DNA of 64,000 bases. It comes from Acidobacteriota bacterium. Lineage in GTDB: Bacteria > Acidobacteriota > Vicinamibacteria > Vicinamibacterales > UBA2999. The first letter of the stretch is position 1. Every line of letters begins with the position of its first letter. The translations under genes were made by a program, and so were the position numbers. Below, one piece after another: positions 32,704 through 41,640 of this stretch. The DNA lies in contig JAKFYH010000025.1 in assembly GCA_021730945.1 (NCBI GenBank), forward strand, positions 1 to 64,000, read 5' to 3'. Under the pieces are notes generated by a model, which was not told the origin of the DNA, made no database searches, and saw only the letters and a program-made list of their open reading frames with translations.

Positions 32704-35232
32704 ATGCATCGCGCAGCCATCGCTGCTGTCTCACTAGTCGCGGTTCTCGTCGCCAGCCCTCGCTCTCAAACCGTCCCTCAGACTAGCGGCGCCGTGGCGG
32801 CGTGGCAGGCCCTGCTCAAGCTGCGCACCACCGCCAGCGTCATGCACATCACTGCCCATCCAGATGATGAGCATGGCGGCGTGCTGGCGAAGTTGAGCCG
32901 CGGCGATGGCGCGCGCGTGGCGCTGCTGACACTCAATCGCGGCGAGTCGGGCGACAACGCCATTGGTCCGCAACTGTTCGATGCCCTGGGGCTGATCCGC
33001 ACCGAGGAGTTGCTGCAGGCCAATCGTTACTACGGCGTGGACGAGCAGTACTTCACGTCGGTGGTGGACTACGGATACTCCAAGACGTTGGAAGAGTCGC
33101 TCGGCAAGTGGGGCCGCGACACCGTGCTCCGCGATGTCGTCCGCATCATCCGCATGAGCCGTCCCACGGTGATCCTGTCGCGGTTCCAGGGCAACGAGCG
33201 CGATGGGCACGGCAATCATTCGACCGCCGGCCTGATGGCGGTTGAGGCGTTTCGCGCCGCCGGTGATGCCACCCGGTTTCCCGAGCAGATCGCCGATGGG
33301 TTGCGGCCATGGCAGGCGGCCAAGGTCTACATCGGTGGCGTGCGCGAGAACGAAGACTGGACGGTGCGCATAAACAGCGGCGAGTTCGATCCGGTGCTGG
33401 GCGATTCGTACGACAACGTAGCTCGCTACGGCTTGAGCTTTCAGCGATCACAAAACAGCGGCCGCTTCACGCCAGCAGCCGGCGCGAACTACTCCTATTA
33501 CAGGCAGCCCGGCGCCACGGGCTCGCGCGAGGCCACGTTGTTTGACGGCATCGACACGACCATCGAAGCCGCAGTCGGTGCGCCGGGCCGGCCGATCGAT
33601 AGGGCGGTGGCGACGGCAATGGCCGCATTCACCCTGACCGACCCATCGGCGGCAGCACCAGCGCTGGCGGACGGGCTGAGGCTGGTGCGGGCCGCGCTGG
33701 CAGGTGCATCGCCAGCGGCCGCCGATCTGTTGCTGATCAAGGAGGCGCAGTTCCAGCGGGCGATCAACGCGGCGCTTGCTGCCGAGCTGCGGGCCGTCAC
33801 CAACCCGCCACAGATGGCCGCGCCGGTGGCCGGCCAGGCGTTCAATGTCGATGTGCGATTCGACGTGCGGGGGCGGATGCCGGTGTCGTCGCCAGTGACG
33901 TCCTTGACCGGCGATACCGGCTGGCGCGTCGATGCGGCAAGCGCGGGCTCCTTCCGCGTGACGCTGGCAGGCGATGTGGCGATCAGTACCAAGCCGTACT
34001 TCTCACGGCAAGGCTTGCAGGCCAGCCGCTACACGATCAGCGATCCGGCGCAGTTCGGCCGGCCGGTCACCCCCGCACCGCTGACTGCGGTAGCCCGCTA
34101 CCAGTTGAACGGCGTGCCGGTGGAGATCCGCGAGACGGTGAAGCGGCGGGAGGCGAAGCTCCCGTACGGCGAGGTGGTCCGCGAAGTGCGGAGCGTGCCG
34201 CGCATTGCGGTGTCGCTCACGCCGTCCCATGCCATCGTGCCGGCCTCTGCGCCGGGTGGTCGGGTGAGCGTCGAGGTGTCGCTGCTGCACAACGCCGATG
34301 CGCCGACTGAAGGCGCCGTGACGCTCCGGATGCCCGCGGGCTGGCACAGCGACCCCGCGTCTGTGCCGTTCTCATTTGCGCGCGCTGGTGAACGAACCCG
34401 GTATCGCTTTGCCGTCACGCTGCCGGCAGGCGGGGCGGGGGAGACGGCCGGCCAATCGGGCGTTGTTGAAGCTGTCGCGATCGCCGCGGGCCGGGAGTAT
34501 CGCGAGGGCTACGAGCTGATCGATCACCGCGACCTCGAGGTGCGGTATCTCTACCGGCCGGCGACCGCCGAGGTGCGCAGCGTGAACGTCGCGACCGTGC
34601 CCGGGCTGAAGGTGGGCTATGTCATGGGCATCGGCGACCAGGTGCCCATGGGCCTGCAGCAACTGGGCGCGGAGGTGACGTTGCTTGGCGAGCCTGAACT
34701 GGCGAGCGCCGACCTGTCGGGCTACGACGCCATCATGACCGGCACGCGCGCCTACGCGGTGCGCGAGGATCTCAAGACCTACAACGGGCGCCTGCTCGAC
34801 TACGTGCGGGCCGGCGGCAACATGATCGTGCTCTACAACACGCAGGAACTGGTGCCCAGCGCGTTTGCGCCGTTCCAGGGTGAACTGCCGCGCAGCGCCG
34901 AGGAAGTGTCGGAAGAGGATTCGCCGGTCACCATCCTGGCGCCCAACCACCAGTCGTTCACCTGGCCCAACCGCATCACGGCGGCCGACTTCGACGGCTG
35001 GGTCGAGCAGCGTGGTTCGAAGTTCTTTACCAAGTGGGACGCGGCCTATGCGCCGATGATCTCGACGTTCGACAAGGGCCAAGCGCCCCAGAGCGGCGGC
35101 TGGTTAACCGCGAAGGTCGGGCAGGGACACTGGACCTACTTCGCCTACGCCCTCCATCGTCAACTTCCATACGGTGTGGCCGGCGCCTACCGAATCACCG
35201 CCAACCTGCTGGCTCTCAGCAAGACGCCCTGA
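32704..35232 (+). CDS. Secreted PIG-L family (LmbE-like) deacetylase
   Basis: The start at 32704 gives a signal peptide (IAAVSLVAVLVASPRSQ). The catalytic site is AHPDDEHGG near residue 52, with HGNHSTAG near 170 giving the third zinc ligand, as in GlcNAc-PI and mycothiol de-N-acetylases. The 842-residue length exceeds a bare PIG-L domain (about 250). The C-terminal half has beta-sandwich repeats and a GATase-like end (GYDAIMTGTRAYAV, GGNMIVLYNTQEL), as in large acidobacterial and bacteroidetal PIG-L proteins. It probably deacetylates an extracellular glycan. Confidence 0.8.
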   Translation: MHRAAIAAVSLVAVLVASPRSQTVPQTSGAVAAWQALLKLRTTASVMHITAHPDDEHGGVLAKLSRGDGARVALLTLNRGESGDNAIGPQLFDALGLIRTEELLQANRYYGVDEQYFTSVVDYGYSKTLEESLGKWGRDTVLRDVVRIIRMSRPTVILSRFQGNERDGHGNHSTAGLMAVEAFRAAGDATRFPEQIADGLRPWQAAKVYIGGVRENEDWTVRINSGEFDPVLGDSYDNVARYGLSFQRSQNSGRFTPAAGANYSYYRQPGATGSREATLFDGIDTTIEAAVGAPGRPIDRAVATAMAAFTLTDPSAAAPALADGLRLVRAALAGASPAAADLLLIKEAQFQRAINAALAAELRAVTNPPQMAAPVAGQAFNVDVRFDVRGRMPVSSPVTSLTGDTGWRVDAASAGSFRVTLAGDVAISTKPYFSRQGLQASRYTISDPAQFGRPVTPAPLTAVARYQLNGVPVEIRETVKRREAKLPYGEVVREVRSVPRIAVSLTPSHAIVPASAPGGRVSVEVSLLHNADAPTEGAVTLRMPAGWHSDPASVPFSFARAGERTRYRFAVTLPAGGAGETAGQSGVVEAVAIAAGREYREGYELIDHRDLEVRYLYRPATAEVRSVNVATVPGLKVGYVMGIGDQVPMGLQQLGAEVTLLGEPELASADLSGYDAIMTGTRAYAVREDLKTYNGRLLDYVRAGGNMIVLYNTQELVPSAFAPFQGELPRSAEEVSEEDSPVTILAPNHQSFTWPNRITAADFDGWVEQRGSKFFTKWDAAYAPMISTFDKGQAPQSGGWLTAKVGQGHWTYFAYALHRQLPYGVAGAYRITANLLALSKTP

Positions 35233-35239
35233 CACGAAC

Positions 35240-36568
35240 TTACGTCCGCGATCGGAAGACGCCGTAGGCCAGCACCCCAGCGGCCAGGAAGCTGAACGAG
35301 AACACGATGCCTTCCAGGGGGCCGGTGAAGAAAATAAACAGCCACAAGGCTCCCGACAGAATGGCCGGCCATGGGTAGAGCCACATGGTGAATGGTTGGG
35401 GGATGTCGGGCCGGTAACGCCGCAGCAGCACCACCGCCGCGCACTGCCAGATGAATCGCAGCAGCACCTGCACCTGGATCAGCCAGCTCACCAGTTGGCC
35501 GAGCGAGAAGAAGCAGAACGGAATCGAGACCACCAGGATCGTCACCAGCGAGACGTCCGGGAATCGCTTGGTGGCGTGCACGTGCGCGAATACCTGGAAG
35601 AAGTCGCCGTCCTTCGCGGCCGCGTAGGGCACGCGCGAATAGCCAAGGATGGTGGCGTAGAGTGACGAAGCCGCCACGAACAGGATCAGCCCGGTCATCA
35701 CGATCCCGGCCAGCCGGCCGGTCTGCGGATCCGCGAACGTGCGTTCGATGAAGATCGAGGCCACTGTGCGCGACTCGCGCACTTCCTGCCACGGGATCAT
35801 GCCCAGGATCACCACGGTCATCAATATGTAGAGCGTCGCCACCAGGAAGGTGCTGAGCACGATCGATCGCGGGATGGTGCGCGTGGGGTCCTTGATCTCG
35901 CCGCCGATGTTGCACACCTGGTTGTAGCCGCCGTAGCTGTACATCGCCAGCACCGACGCCGCACCCACGCTCATCAACAGGCTGCGATCGAACGTGAACG
36001 CCTCGGCCGGAAACGCGAACGCCTGCGCCGGCGAGAAGGTGAACAGGCCGGCGACAATCACCCAGCCCACGGTGGCCAGCACCACCACCAGCATCACCAC
36101 GGCGAGGCGGCCGATGTCTTCGATGTTGCGCCACAAGAGCGCCGTCGATACCACGCACACGGACGCGGCGATCAGGTGATGCTCGAGCGTCGACATGCCG
36201 GTCCAGACAAATTGCAGATAGTCGGCAAACCCCACCGCGCCGCCGGCCACCGAGAGCGGCGCGATCAGGATGGTCTGGAAGATGAAGAGAAACGCCATCA
36301 TCCGGCCGAGGCCGAACGGCTTGAACGCCTCGCGCAGGTAGAGATAGCCGCCGCCGCTGCCGGGCAGGGCCGCGCCCAGTTGCGCGTAGACCAGGCCGTC
36401 GGCCAGCGCCAGCACCAGCCCGGCGATCCAGGCGTAGATCACGTGCGGTCCGTTCATGGCGGCGACCATGAACGGAATGGTGAGGAACGGCCCCACGCCG
36501 ACCATGGAGATGACGTTGGTCGCGGTGGCCTGAAGCAGGCCCATGCCCCGCTTCAGCTCCGTTGTCAC
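35240..36568 (-). CDS. APC family amino acid/polyamine permease
   Basis: From a GTG start at 36568 this 442-residue protein has twelve membrane helices. The first, VISMVGVGPFLTIPFMV, carries the G-rich break typical of APC transporters, and GSGGGYLYLREAF is the conserved second-helix signature. The start overlaps the upstream gene stop (GTGA), so it is the third gene of the kinase-GH4-permease operon. The solute is likely an amino acid or amine; being in a sugar operon, an amino sugar or glycoside is possible but unproven. Confidence 0.8.
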   Translation of the reverse strand: MTTELKRGMGLLQATATNVISMVGVGPFLTIPFMVAAMNGPHVIYAWIAGLVLALADGLVYAQLGAALPGSGGGYLYLREAFKPFGLGRMMAFLFIFQTILIAPLSVAGGAVGFADYLQFVWTGMSTLEHHLIAASVCVVSTALLWRNIEDIGRLAVVMLVVVLATVGWVIVAGLFTFSPAQAFAFPAEAFTFDRSLLMSVGAASVLAMYSYGGYNQVCNIGGEIKDPTRTIPRSIVLSTFLVATLYILMTVVILGMIPWQEVRESRTVASIFIERTFADPQTGRLAGIVMTGLILFVAASSLYATILGYSRVPYAAAKDGDFFQVFAHVHATKRFPDVSLVTILVVSIPFCFFSLGQLVSWLIQVQVLLRFIWQCAAVVLLRRYRPDIPQPFTMWLYPWPAILSGALWLFIFFTGPLEGIVFSFSFLAAGVLAYGVFRSRT

Positions 36569-37860
36569 AGCAGCGTCTCGACCAGTCGCGCTGAATGCTC
36601 GCGCGACGCGACCAGCGGGTTGAGCGCCAGCGCGTCGATCAGTTGATGGCGATCGCCGGTCAGTGCCGCCTTCACCGTGGCTCGTTCGTAAGCCTTCACC
36701 CGCTCGATCCACTCGCGCGGATGATCGGGAATCGGCGCCACCGCCTGCGGCGCCGGCCCGTTGCTGTCCACACGGCACGGCACTTCGACGATGTCCTCAT
36801 CGTCCAGGAAGGGCAAGGTGCCGCGGTTGGCCACATCGAGCGGGATGATGGCGCCCTGGTTGTGGACGATGGCGCGGATGGTCATCAGGGCGATGCGATC
36901 GTAGCCGGACAATTCCGCCCAGTCGGGCTTGATGCGCGGGGCCGTGGTGCCGGTCTCGAGCTGCATGTAGCTGGCGTCGCGGGCGGCGAGGTAGCGCTGA
37001 TAGCGGGCCAGCGGATCGTCATCGGCCGCGACCGGTCCGGCATCGCGAAAGAACGCCTCGGTGAGCTGCGCCACCGCCTGGCCCCGGGTGGAGCCGGCGT
37101 GCTTCATGTGAGCCAGCGCGACTTCTGGCCGGTAGTAATAGTAGAGATACTCGGTCGGCAGCAGCTTCAGTTGCCGCAGTCGCTCCGGTTCGAACAGCGG
37201 CGACCGGTAGGCGGCGAGCAGCCGTTCATCGCTGTCCCACAGCCGATGCAGCTCGCCCTTGCCCTCAAACAGCACGTCGCGCAGCCAGCCGAGGTGATTG
37301 AGGCCGAAGTAGTCGTACGAGCACACCGATGCCGGCAGACCCAGTGCGTGGGCGGCATCTTCGAACATCTCCATGGGTGTGTCGCAGATGCCGATCAGCC
37401 GCGTGTCGGTCTCCTGGTGCACGGCCTGGGTGATCAGGCTGACCGGGTTCGAGAAATTGATCAGCCAGGCCCGAGGCGCGAGGCGCGCCACCAGGCGGCC
37501 GTACTCGACCATGGCCGGAATGGTGCGGACCGCCATGGCAAAGCCGGCCGGTCCCACCGTTTCCTGGCCCACGGCATCAAGTGCGATGCAGGCGGCTTCG
37601 TCTTTCGCGCGCTGGGCGGCGCCGCCCACCCGGATGCTGGTGATGACGAAGTCGGCGCCGGTGATGGCGGTCTCGGCGGTGTCGCGACCGGCCACGCGGA
37701 TTCCCGGCGCCATCTGCTGCGCCAGGCCGGCGATCACGCCAAGCCGATGGCGATCGATGTCGTACAAGTCGATCTGCGAGATACGCAGATCGGATCGCGC
37801 CAGGCCGCCGGTCAAGAGTGGGACGCGGACGCCGGCGCCGCCGATGATCGCGATCTTCAA
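36565..37860 (-). CDS. Glycoside hydrolase family 4 (6-phospho-beta-glucosidase-like)
   Basis: GH4 enzymes use NAD+ and a divalent metal. The N-terminal Rossmann motif reads LKIAIIGGAGVRVPLL, the metal cysteine is C159 in GICDTP, and H189 is in FGLNHLGW. Length 431 fits the family. The TTG start at 37860 overlaps the kinase stop (TTGA), which also makes this the only sensible start. With the PfkB kinase upstream, it may cleave a phosphorylated glycoside formed inside the cell. GH4 also covers alpha-galacturonidases and alpha-glucosidases, so the exact substrate is uncertain. Confidence 0.8.
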   Translation of the reverse strand: MKIAIIGGAGVRVPLLTGGLARSDLRISQIDLYDIDRHRLGVIAGLAQQMAPGIRVAGRDTAETAITGADFVITSIRVGGAAQRAKDEAACIALDAVGQETVGPAGFAMAVRTIPAMVEYGRLVARLAPRAWLINFSNPVSLITQAVHQETDTRLIGICDTPMEMFEDAAHALGLPASVCSYDYFGLNHLGWLRDVLFEGKGELHRLWDSDERLLAAYRSPLFEPERLRQLKLLPTEYLYYYYRPEVALAHMKHAGSTRGQAVAQLTEAFFRDAGPVAADDDPLARYQRYLAARDASYMQLETGTTAPRIKPDWAELSGYDRIALMTIRAIVHNQGAIIPLDVANRGTLPFLDDEDIVEVPCRVDSNGPAPQAVAPIPDHPREWIERVKAYERATVKAALTGDRHQLIDALALNPLVASREHSARLVETLL

Positions 37861-38723
37861 ATGCCGCCCGCCTGCCGCGTTGACGCGGCTCCGATCTTGT
37901 TGCCGGCGGCCAGGCACTGTGCCGGCGACCGCCCGCCGAGCCACGCCGCCAGGAAGCCGGCGTTGAACGCATCACCGGCGCCGGTCGTGTCAACCACCCT
38001 GACCGTTCTCGCCGGGGCATGGATGTCGCGGTCAGGTGCAATCCAGGTGGCGCCGCGCTCACCCTGCTTGACGATGGTGATGCACTGGCGCTGGCGCCAG
38101 TGAGGCAGCGCGGCGGCAAGCGTGGCTTCACCGGTGTAGAGCCTGGCCTCGAGCTCGTTGACGAACACGAAATCGAGCGCGTCAAATAGCGCCGTCAGGC
38201 CTCGATCACTCGTCAGCGGTTCGTTCCAGCCGAAGTCCCACGAGGTGGTCACGCCCTGCTGGCGCAGGCGAGTGGCCAGGCGCGTCCACTGTGCGCAGTC
38301 GTGCGGGTAGAAACAGAGATGAATGTGCGACGGCCGTCGCCCCGCGGGCTTGGGCGGGATCGGCCGGCCCAAGGCCTTTGCCAGCCGGCCTTCCAACTGT
38401 GCGTTCACGCCGTTGAAGGTCACAAACGCGCGGTCCTCGCCGGTGGAGAGCGCGGCGGTGATGGCGTGTGGCTCGCGTGGCTTTCTCAGATTGGTGACGC
38501 TGACGCCTTCCTTCTTCAGGCGGGCCACCGCCGCGTCGCCGAGCGCGCTGATCACGCCGGTGCGCACACCCAGCCTGGCGGCATGGACGGCGGTAATGAC
38601 CGCGCCGCCGCCCACCGTGGCGGTGAAGTGGTCGGTCTTGATCTCTTCACCCAGTTCAGGGAGGCGATCGAGCGAGAAGAACACCAGGTCCTCAAACGCC
38701 TCGCCGGCGCACAGTAGTGTCAT
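37857..38723 (-). CDS. PfkB family carbohydrate kinase
   Basis: The 288-residue protein has both PfkB signatures: an N-terminal GGGAVITAVHAARLG and the C-terminal DTTGAGDAFNAGF with the catalytic aspartate. Members phosphorylate fructose, ribose, ketodeoxygluconate or nucleosides. It is the first gene of the three-gene operon; the GH4 enzyme and APC permease follow with overlapping codons. ATG 38723 is used because the 11 residues before it are repeat-derived. Confidence 0.8.
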   Translation of the reverse strand: MTLLCAGEAFEDLVFFSLDRLPELGEEIKTDHFTATVGGGAVITAVHAARLGVRTGVISALGDAAVARLKKEGVSVTNLRKPREPHAITAALSTGEDRAFVTFNGVNAQLEGRLAKALGRPIPPKPAGRRPSHIHLCFYPHDCAQWTRLATRLRQQGVTTSWDFGWNEPLTSDRGLTALFDALDFVFVNELEARLYTGEATLAAALPHWRQRQCITIVKQGERGATWIAPDRDIHAPARTVRVVDTTGAGDAFNAGFLAAWLGGRSPAQCLAAGNKIGAASTRQAGGI

Positions 38724-38741
38724 TGCGGTGATTATCCACTG

Positions 38742-38846
38742 CTTACAGGAGATCAAGAGAACAGGAGGAATGAAATCACAAATTCAAACCTGGCCGTGCG
38801 GCCCTTAATTCCTGATCTTCTGACCTTCTGATCTCCTGATCTCCTG
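38742..38846. repeat. Self-inverted array of degenerate CTGATCTC repeats
   Basis: One arm reads ACAGGAGATCAAGAGAACAG (about 38745-38764) and the other, about 60 bases on, TCTGATCTCCTGATCTCCTG, which is its inverted form with 8-9 base units. The region separates the PfkB start from the DUF2182 stop and could fold into a long imperfect hairpin. Confidence 0.6.
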
Positions 38847-39461
38847 TTAACCCCAGAGCCGGAGTCCCGCTCCGGCGATCAGGGCAACGCCGATCGGCGT
38901 GCGCAGGCGTTCGCCCCAGGGGGTGACTTGCTCGGCGAAGGTCAGCAGCGCCAGCGCGGCCATCCACCACAGGCTCATGACGCCCACTGCCAGTGAGGTG
39001 GCCATGAGCGCCCAGCAACACCCCACGCAGAACACGCCGTGGCCAAACCCCATCCTGAACTTGCCGGAGGCATCGTCCCTCCACCGGGTGAGGAAGAAGC
39101 TGAGCGGGTTACGGCAGTGGGTGAGGCAGGCCTGTTTGAGCGGCGTGAACTGGTAGAGGCCGGCAAAGGCCAGGATCGCCGCGCCGGCGGCCGGGGCCAG
39201 GCTGCTGAGGCCATCAAGGGTGCCCGCGCGCGCGAGCAGCAGTTGCACCGCCGCGGCTGCGACGGCATAAATGAGCCAGGCGGCCAGGTAGCCACTCGCG
39301 AAGATCGTCGATGCCACCATTCGGGCCGCCCGCCCGGTGCTCGCCGCGTCGATCCGGTCAAAGGCGGCAATCCACGGCCACACCGTCGGCCCCATCATCA
39401 GCGCCATCATGCCGAACCACATGCCGGCGAGCGACCCCAACGACAGATGCAGATGGCTCAT
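38847..39461 (-). CDS. DUF2182 integral membrane protein
   Basis: The 204-residue protein has about five membrane helices. The family signature MWFGMMALMMGPTVWPW is in the first helix, and GVFCVGCCWALMATSLAVG carries cysteines that may hold a metal. DUF2182 proteins are predicted metal-binding membrane proteins often next to DUF1326, as here (the next gene upstream on the strand). Function is unproven. Confidence 0.75.
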   Translation of the reverse strand: MSHLHLSLGSLAGMWFGMMALMMGPTVWPWIAAFDRIDAASTGRAARMVASTIFASGYLAAWLIYAVAAAAVQLLLARAGTLDGLSSLAPAAGAAILAFAGLYQFTPLKQACLTHCRNPLSFFLTRWRDDASGKFRMGFGHGVFCVGCCWALMATSLAVGVMSLWWMAALALLTFAEQVTPWGERLRTPIGVALIAGAGLRLWG

Positions 39462-39495
39462 CGGGTTCGGTCAGAAAAAGGATCAGGCCTTGGTC

Positions 39496-39588
39496 GTTGA
39501 ATCTGCGACATCTGTGTCATCTGTGGCCCTGGCGTCTGCGGCCCTGGCGTCTGTGGCCCTGGTGTGTGTTTCGTCATCTGTGTTGCCA
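39496..39588. repeat. ATCTGTG/GGCCCTGGCGTCTG tandem repeats
   Basis: Units such as CATCTGTGGCCCTGGCGTCT and its variants repeat about four times, preceded by ACATCTGTGTC. The stop codon of the DUF1326 gene lies in the last ATCTGTG unit (TCATCTGTG at 39574). Confidence 0.6.
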
Positions 39589-40179
39589 GTCGAAGTCGGA
39601 GAACAGCCCGTGCGTCTCGGTGTGGCGAAACACGATGCGGCCATCGTCGTAGACGCTGTCGCCGAGGGCAACGACCTGGGTGGGGGCGTGAATCTGGTTG
39701 AAGATGTTCTCGAACAGCACCGGCTTCGACTTGTCGCGGCCGCGGATCTGAGTGACGGCGGCCTTGAGGCGGTCGGTGATGGTGACGCGCTTGGTGGCGC
39801 CTTCGTCGACGAATTCAATGGGGCGCAACTCGGTGGGGAGTTGGGTGGCGACAAACGAGGCAAGCTTGGCCCAGGGGCCGCCTGCCTTCCCGGTGAGCAG
39901 GGTTTCGAGGGCCTGCCGCTGCTCGGGTGACGCGCTGTCGTCGATGATGAGCGACTGGATCCAGTTGCCGTCGATCATTCGCTGCGGGGTGTCGAACCCG
40001 ATCACGGCGCGCAGGCCGCCGAGCGGCACGCCGCCGAAGTTGCCGGCGTCGAAGCGCAGCGCCCAGTAGCCCTTGCACCGTTCGTGCGTGCAGAGCTGGC
40101 TGAAATGCATGTGCCCGGGGCACACCAGCGTGCAGGCGCAGTTTTCGAAGATCAGGCCCTTGGCCCACCACTCAATCAT
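39574..40179 (-). CDS. DUF1326 domain protein
   Basis: The 201-residue protein begins MIEWWAKGLIFENCACTLVC, the DUF1326 signature with paired cysteines, and continues CPGHMHFSQLCTHERCKGYW. The cysteine pattern suggests metal or thiol chemistry. It lies upstream of DUF2182 on the same strand (112 bases apart), the usual gene partnership. Residues before ATG 40179 are another frame. Stop is inside a tandem repeat. Confidence 0.75.
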   Translation of the reverse strand: MIEWWAKGLIFENCACTLVCPGHMHFSQLCTHERCKGYWALRFDAGNFGGVPLGGLRAVIGFDTPQRMIDGNWIQSLIIDDSASPEQRQALETLLTGKAGGPWAKLASFVATQLPTELRPIEFVDEGATKRVTITDRLKAAVTQIRGRDKSKPVLFENIFNQIHAPTQVVALGDSVYDDGRIVFRHTETHGLFSDFDWQHR

Positions 40180-40229
40180 GGTCGTTGAGGAATGGAGGCA
40201 GGTGGTCAGGCCTGTCTCCAGTTCAAGGG

Positions 40230-40739
40230 TTACCGGGCTGCCTGGCGGGCGCGGGTCAGGTGCGGCACGATGCCGATCATGCGCTCCATCAGGAACAACT
40301 GTGCGCGGTGATGCATTTCGTGTTCCTTGACGCCGAGCAGCATCTCGAAGCGTGTCTTCTCGCCGTTTGGCAGTTTCACGATTTCGGCCAGCTTGGCGTC
40401 GGTCATGGACTCGAGACCGGCCGCGAACGCCTCGCCGTCGGCCTTGAGCGCGGCGACGATGGCCGACTTGGTGGTGAGGGACTTCGAGTTGGCGCCGACC
40501 TCGCCCATCCACTTGCCGAAGTCGTCCATGGTGATGGCGACCTTCTGGTCGACGAAGTGGCACTGGTTGGCCCAGTGCGGGGTGGCGGCCAGGTGCGCGA
40601 GCAGTTCGCCGACGCTCATGGTGTCGGGTGCGGCGCGGAATGAGTACTTGTCTTCGGGAATGTCTTCGGCGACCTGGATGGTGTTCTTGCGAACGGTGCG
40701 CCAGCTTTCGGCCATATTCGACGGTCCGTAATAAATCAT
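40230..40739 (-). CDS. DinB-like four-helix protein
   Basis: The 169-residue protein has the DinB/YfiT bundle pattern: MSVGELLAHLAATPHW with a histidine on helix 2 and VKEHEMHHRAQLFLMER with two more near 140. In DinB-fold enzymes such histidines bind a divalent metal; some members are thiol-dependent S-transferases. It is 50 bases upstream of DUF1326 on the same strand and may be cotranscribed. Confidence 0.75.
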   Translation of the reverse strand: MIYYGPSNMAESWRTVRKNTIQVAEDIPEDKYSFRAAPDTMSVGELLAHLAATPHWANQCHFVDQKVAITMDDFGKWMGEVGANSKSLTTKSAIVAALKADGEAFAAGLESMTDAKLAEIVKLPNGEKTRFEMLLGVKEHEMHHRAQLFLMERMIGIVPHLTRARQAAR

Positions 40740-40769
40740 GTCAGAAACCTTTCGGGAAGAGGACAGGCC

Positions 40770-40821
40770 ACCGTCGGGAGCTCACGAAGGCTCCGTCGGG
40801 AGGGTAATTCTGGTCGGGACT
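40770..40821. repeat. CCGTCGGGAGGG-type intergenic repeat
   Basis: The words CACCGTCGGGAG, TCCGTCGGGAGGG and TGGTCGGGACT occur in a row between the DinB-like gene start and the next gene. The segment CCGTCGGGAGGG, 8 bases, GGTCGGG matches the repeat inside the amidase gene at 46,200 with few differences. Confidence 0.55.
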
Positions 40822-40830
40822 AGCCTCCAA

Positions 40831-41640
40831 CTATAGCGTCATTATCGGGCGGCCCAGCAGGGCTATGGTCAGCAGTGCGCCGGTCGCGACCAACCATATG
40901 ACGCCGGCGACGAGCACGACGTTACGCGCCGTCGGGATCAGGATGCTTGGTTGATCGCTGCCGATCGCCTTGTCGAGCAGGAAGCCGAGCAGGGGCAGTG
41001 CCTGCATGGCGTGCATGCCGAAGAAGTGCGCGGTGCGCAGGTCGCCGAACTGCACCGACCAGTTCACGAACGGCAGCCCGGGTCCGCCGTCGGGGCCGGG
41101 CATGGAGTGGGCGTTGTTGGCCACCATCCAGAAGCCCGGTATCACGCTGGACAGGATGAACAAGCCGACGCCAATCCGGATGCCCCACAAGTAGCCGGCG
41201 CGGTTGGACGGCGTGTCGCGGCGCAGGATCCACCAGAACAGCGCCACCGCGATGCTGCTCACCGTGATGGCGGCGCCCATGATGTTGAAGACCGCCAGGT
41301 CGAAGGGCGTGGCGGCGTTGAAGTGCGAGGTGGTACCGCGCATGGCCTGCGTGCCGATCAGGACAATCTCGATCACCATGGCCGAGGCCACGGTCCAGCG
41401 CACGAGCGCCCGGCGCACCGGGTTGGGATCGGTCTCCGGCATGAACCACGCGATGGTCCACAGCAGGATGGTGATGGAGATCAGGAATTTCATCGGCTTG
41501 ACCCAGGGATTGATCCCCAGGATTAGCCGCTGGTCGCCGATCGAGAGCAGCGTGACGACGACCAGGCCAAGCAGCATGGCTGCGCCGGTCCAGAACAGCA
41601 GCGGGTCGCGGGCGCGCAGCTCGGTCACGGTGTCAGACAC
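40831..41640 (-). CDS. Uncharacterised seven-helix membrane protein
   Basis: The 269-residue protein has seven membrane helices, for example LLFWTGAAMLLGLVVVTLL, MVIEIVLIGTQAMRG and VVLVAGVIWLVATGALLTIA, and a histidine-rich loop AHFFGMHAMQAL. I do not recognise the family beyond a general membrane protein. The GTG start at 41640 is part of a repeat palindrome; GTG 41628 would give 265 residues and matches how the palindrome abuts the start at 51,643. It lies just after the RAYT element and is probably in the ABA4/M14 transcript. Confidence 0.6.
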   Translation of the reverse strand: MSDTVTELRARDPLLFWTGAAMLLGLVVVTLLSIGDQRLILGINPWVKPMKFLISITILLWTIAWFMPETDPNPVRRALVRWTVASAMVIEIVLIGTQAMRGTTSHFNAATPFDLAVFNIMGAAITVSSIAVALFWWILRRDTPSNRAGYLWGIRIGVGLFILSSVIPGFWMVANNAHSMPGPDGGPGLPFVNWSVQFGDLRTAHFFGMHAMQALPLLGFLLDKAIGSDQPSILIPTARNVVLVAGVIWLVATGALLTIALLGRPIMTL

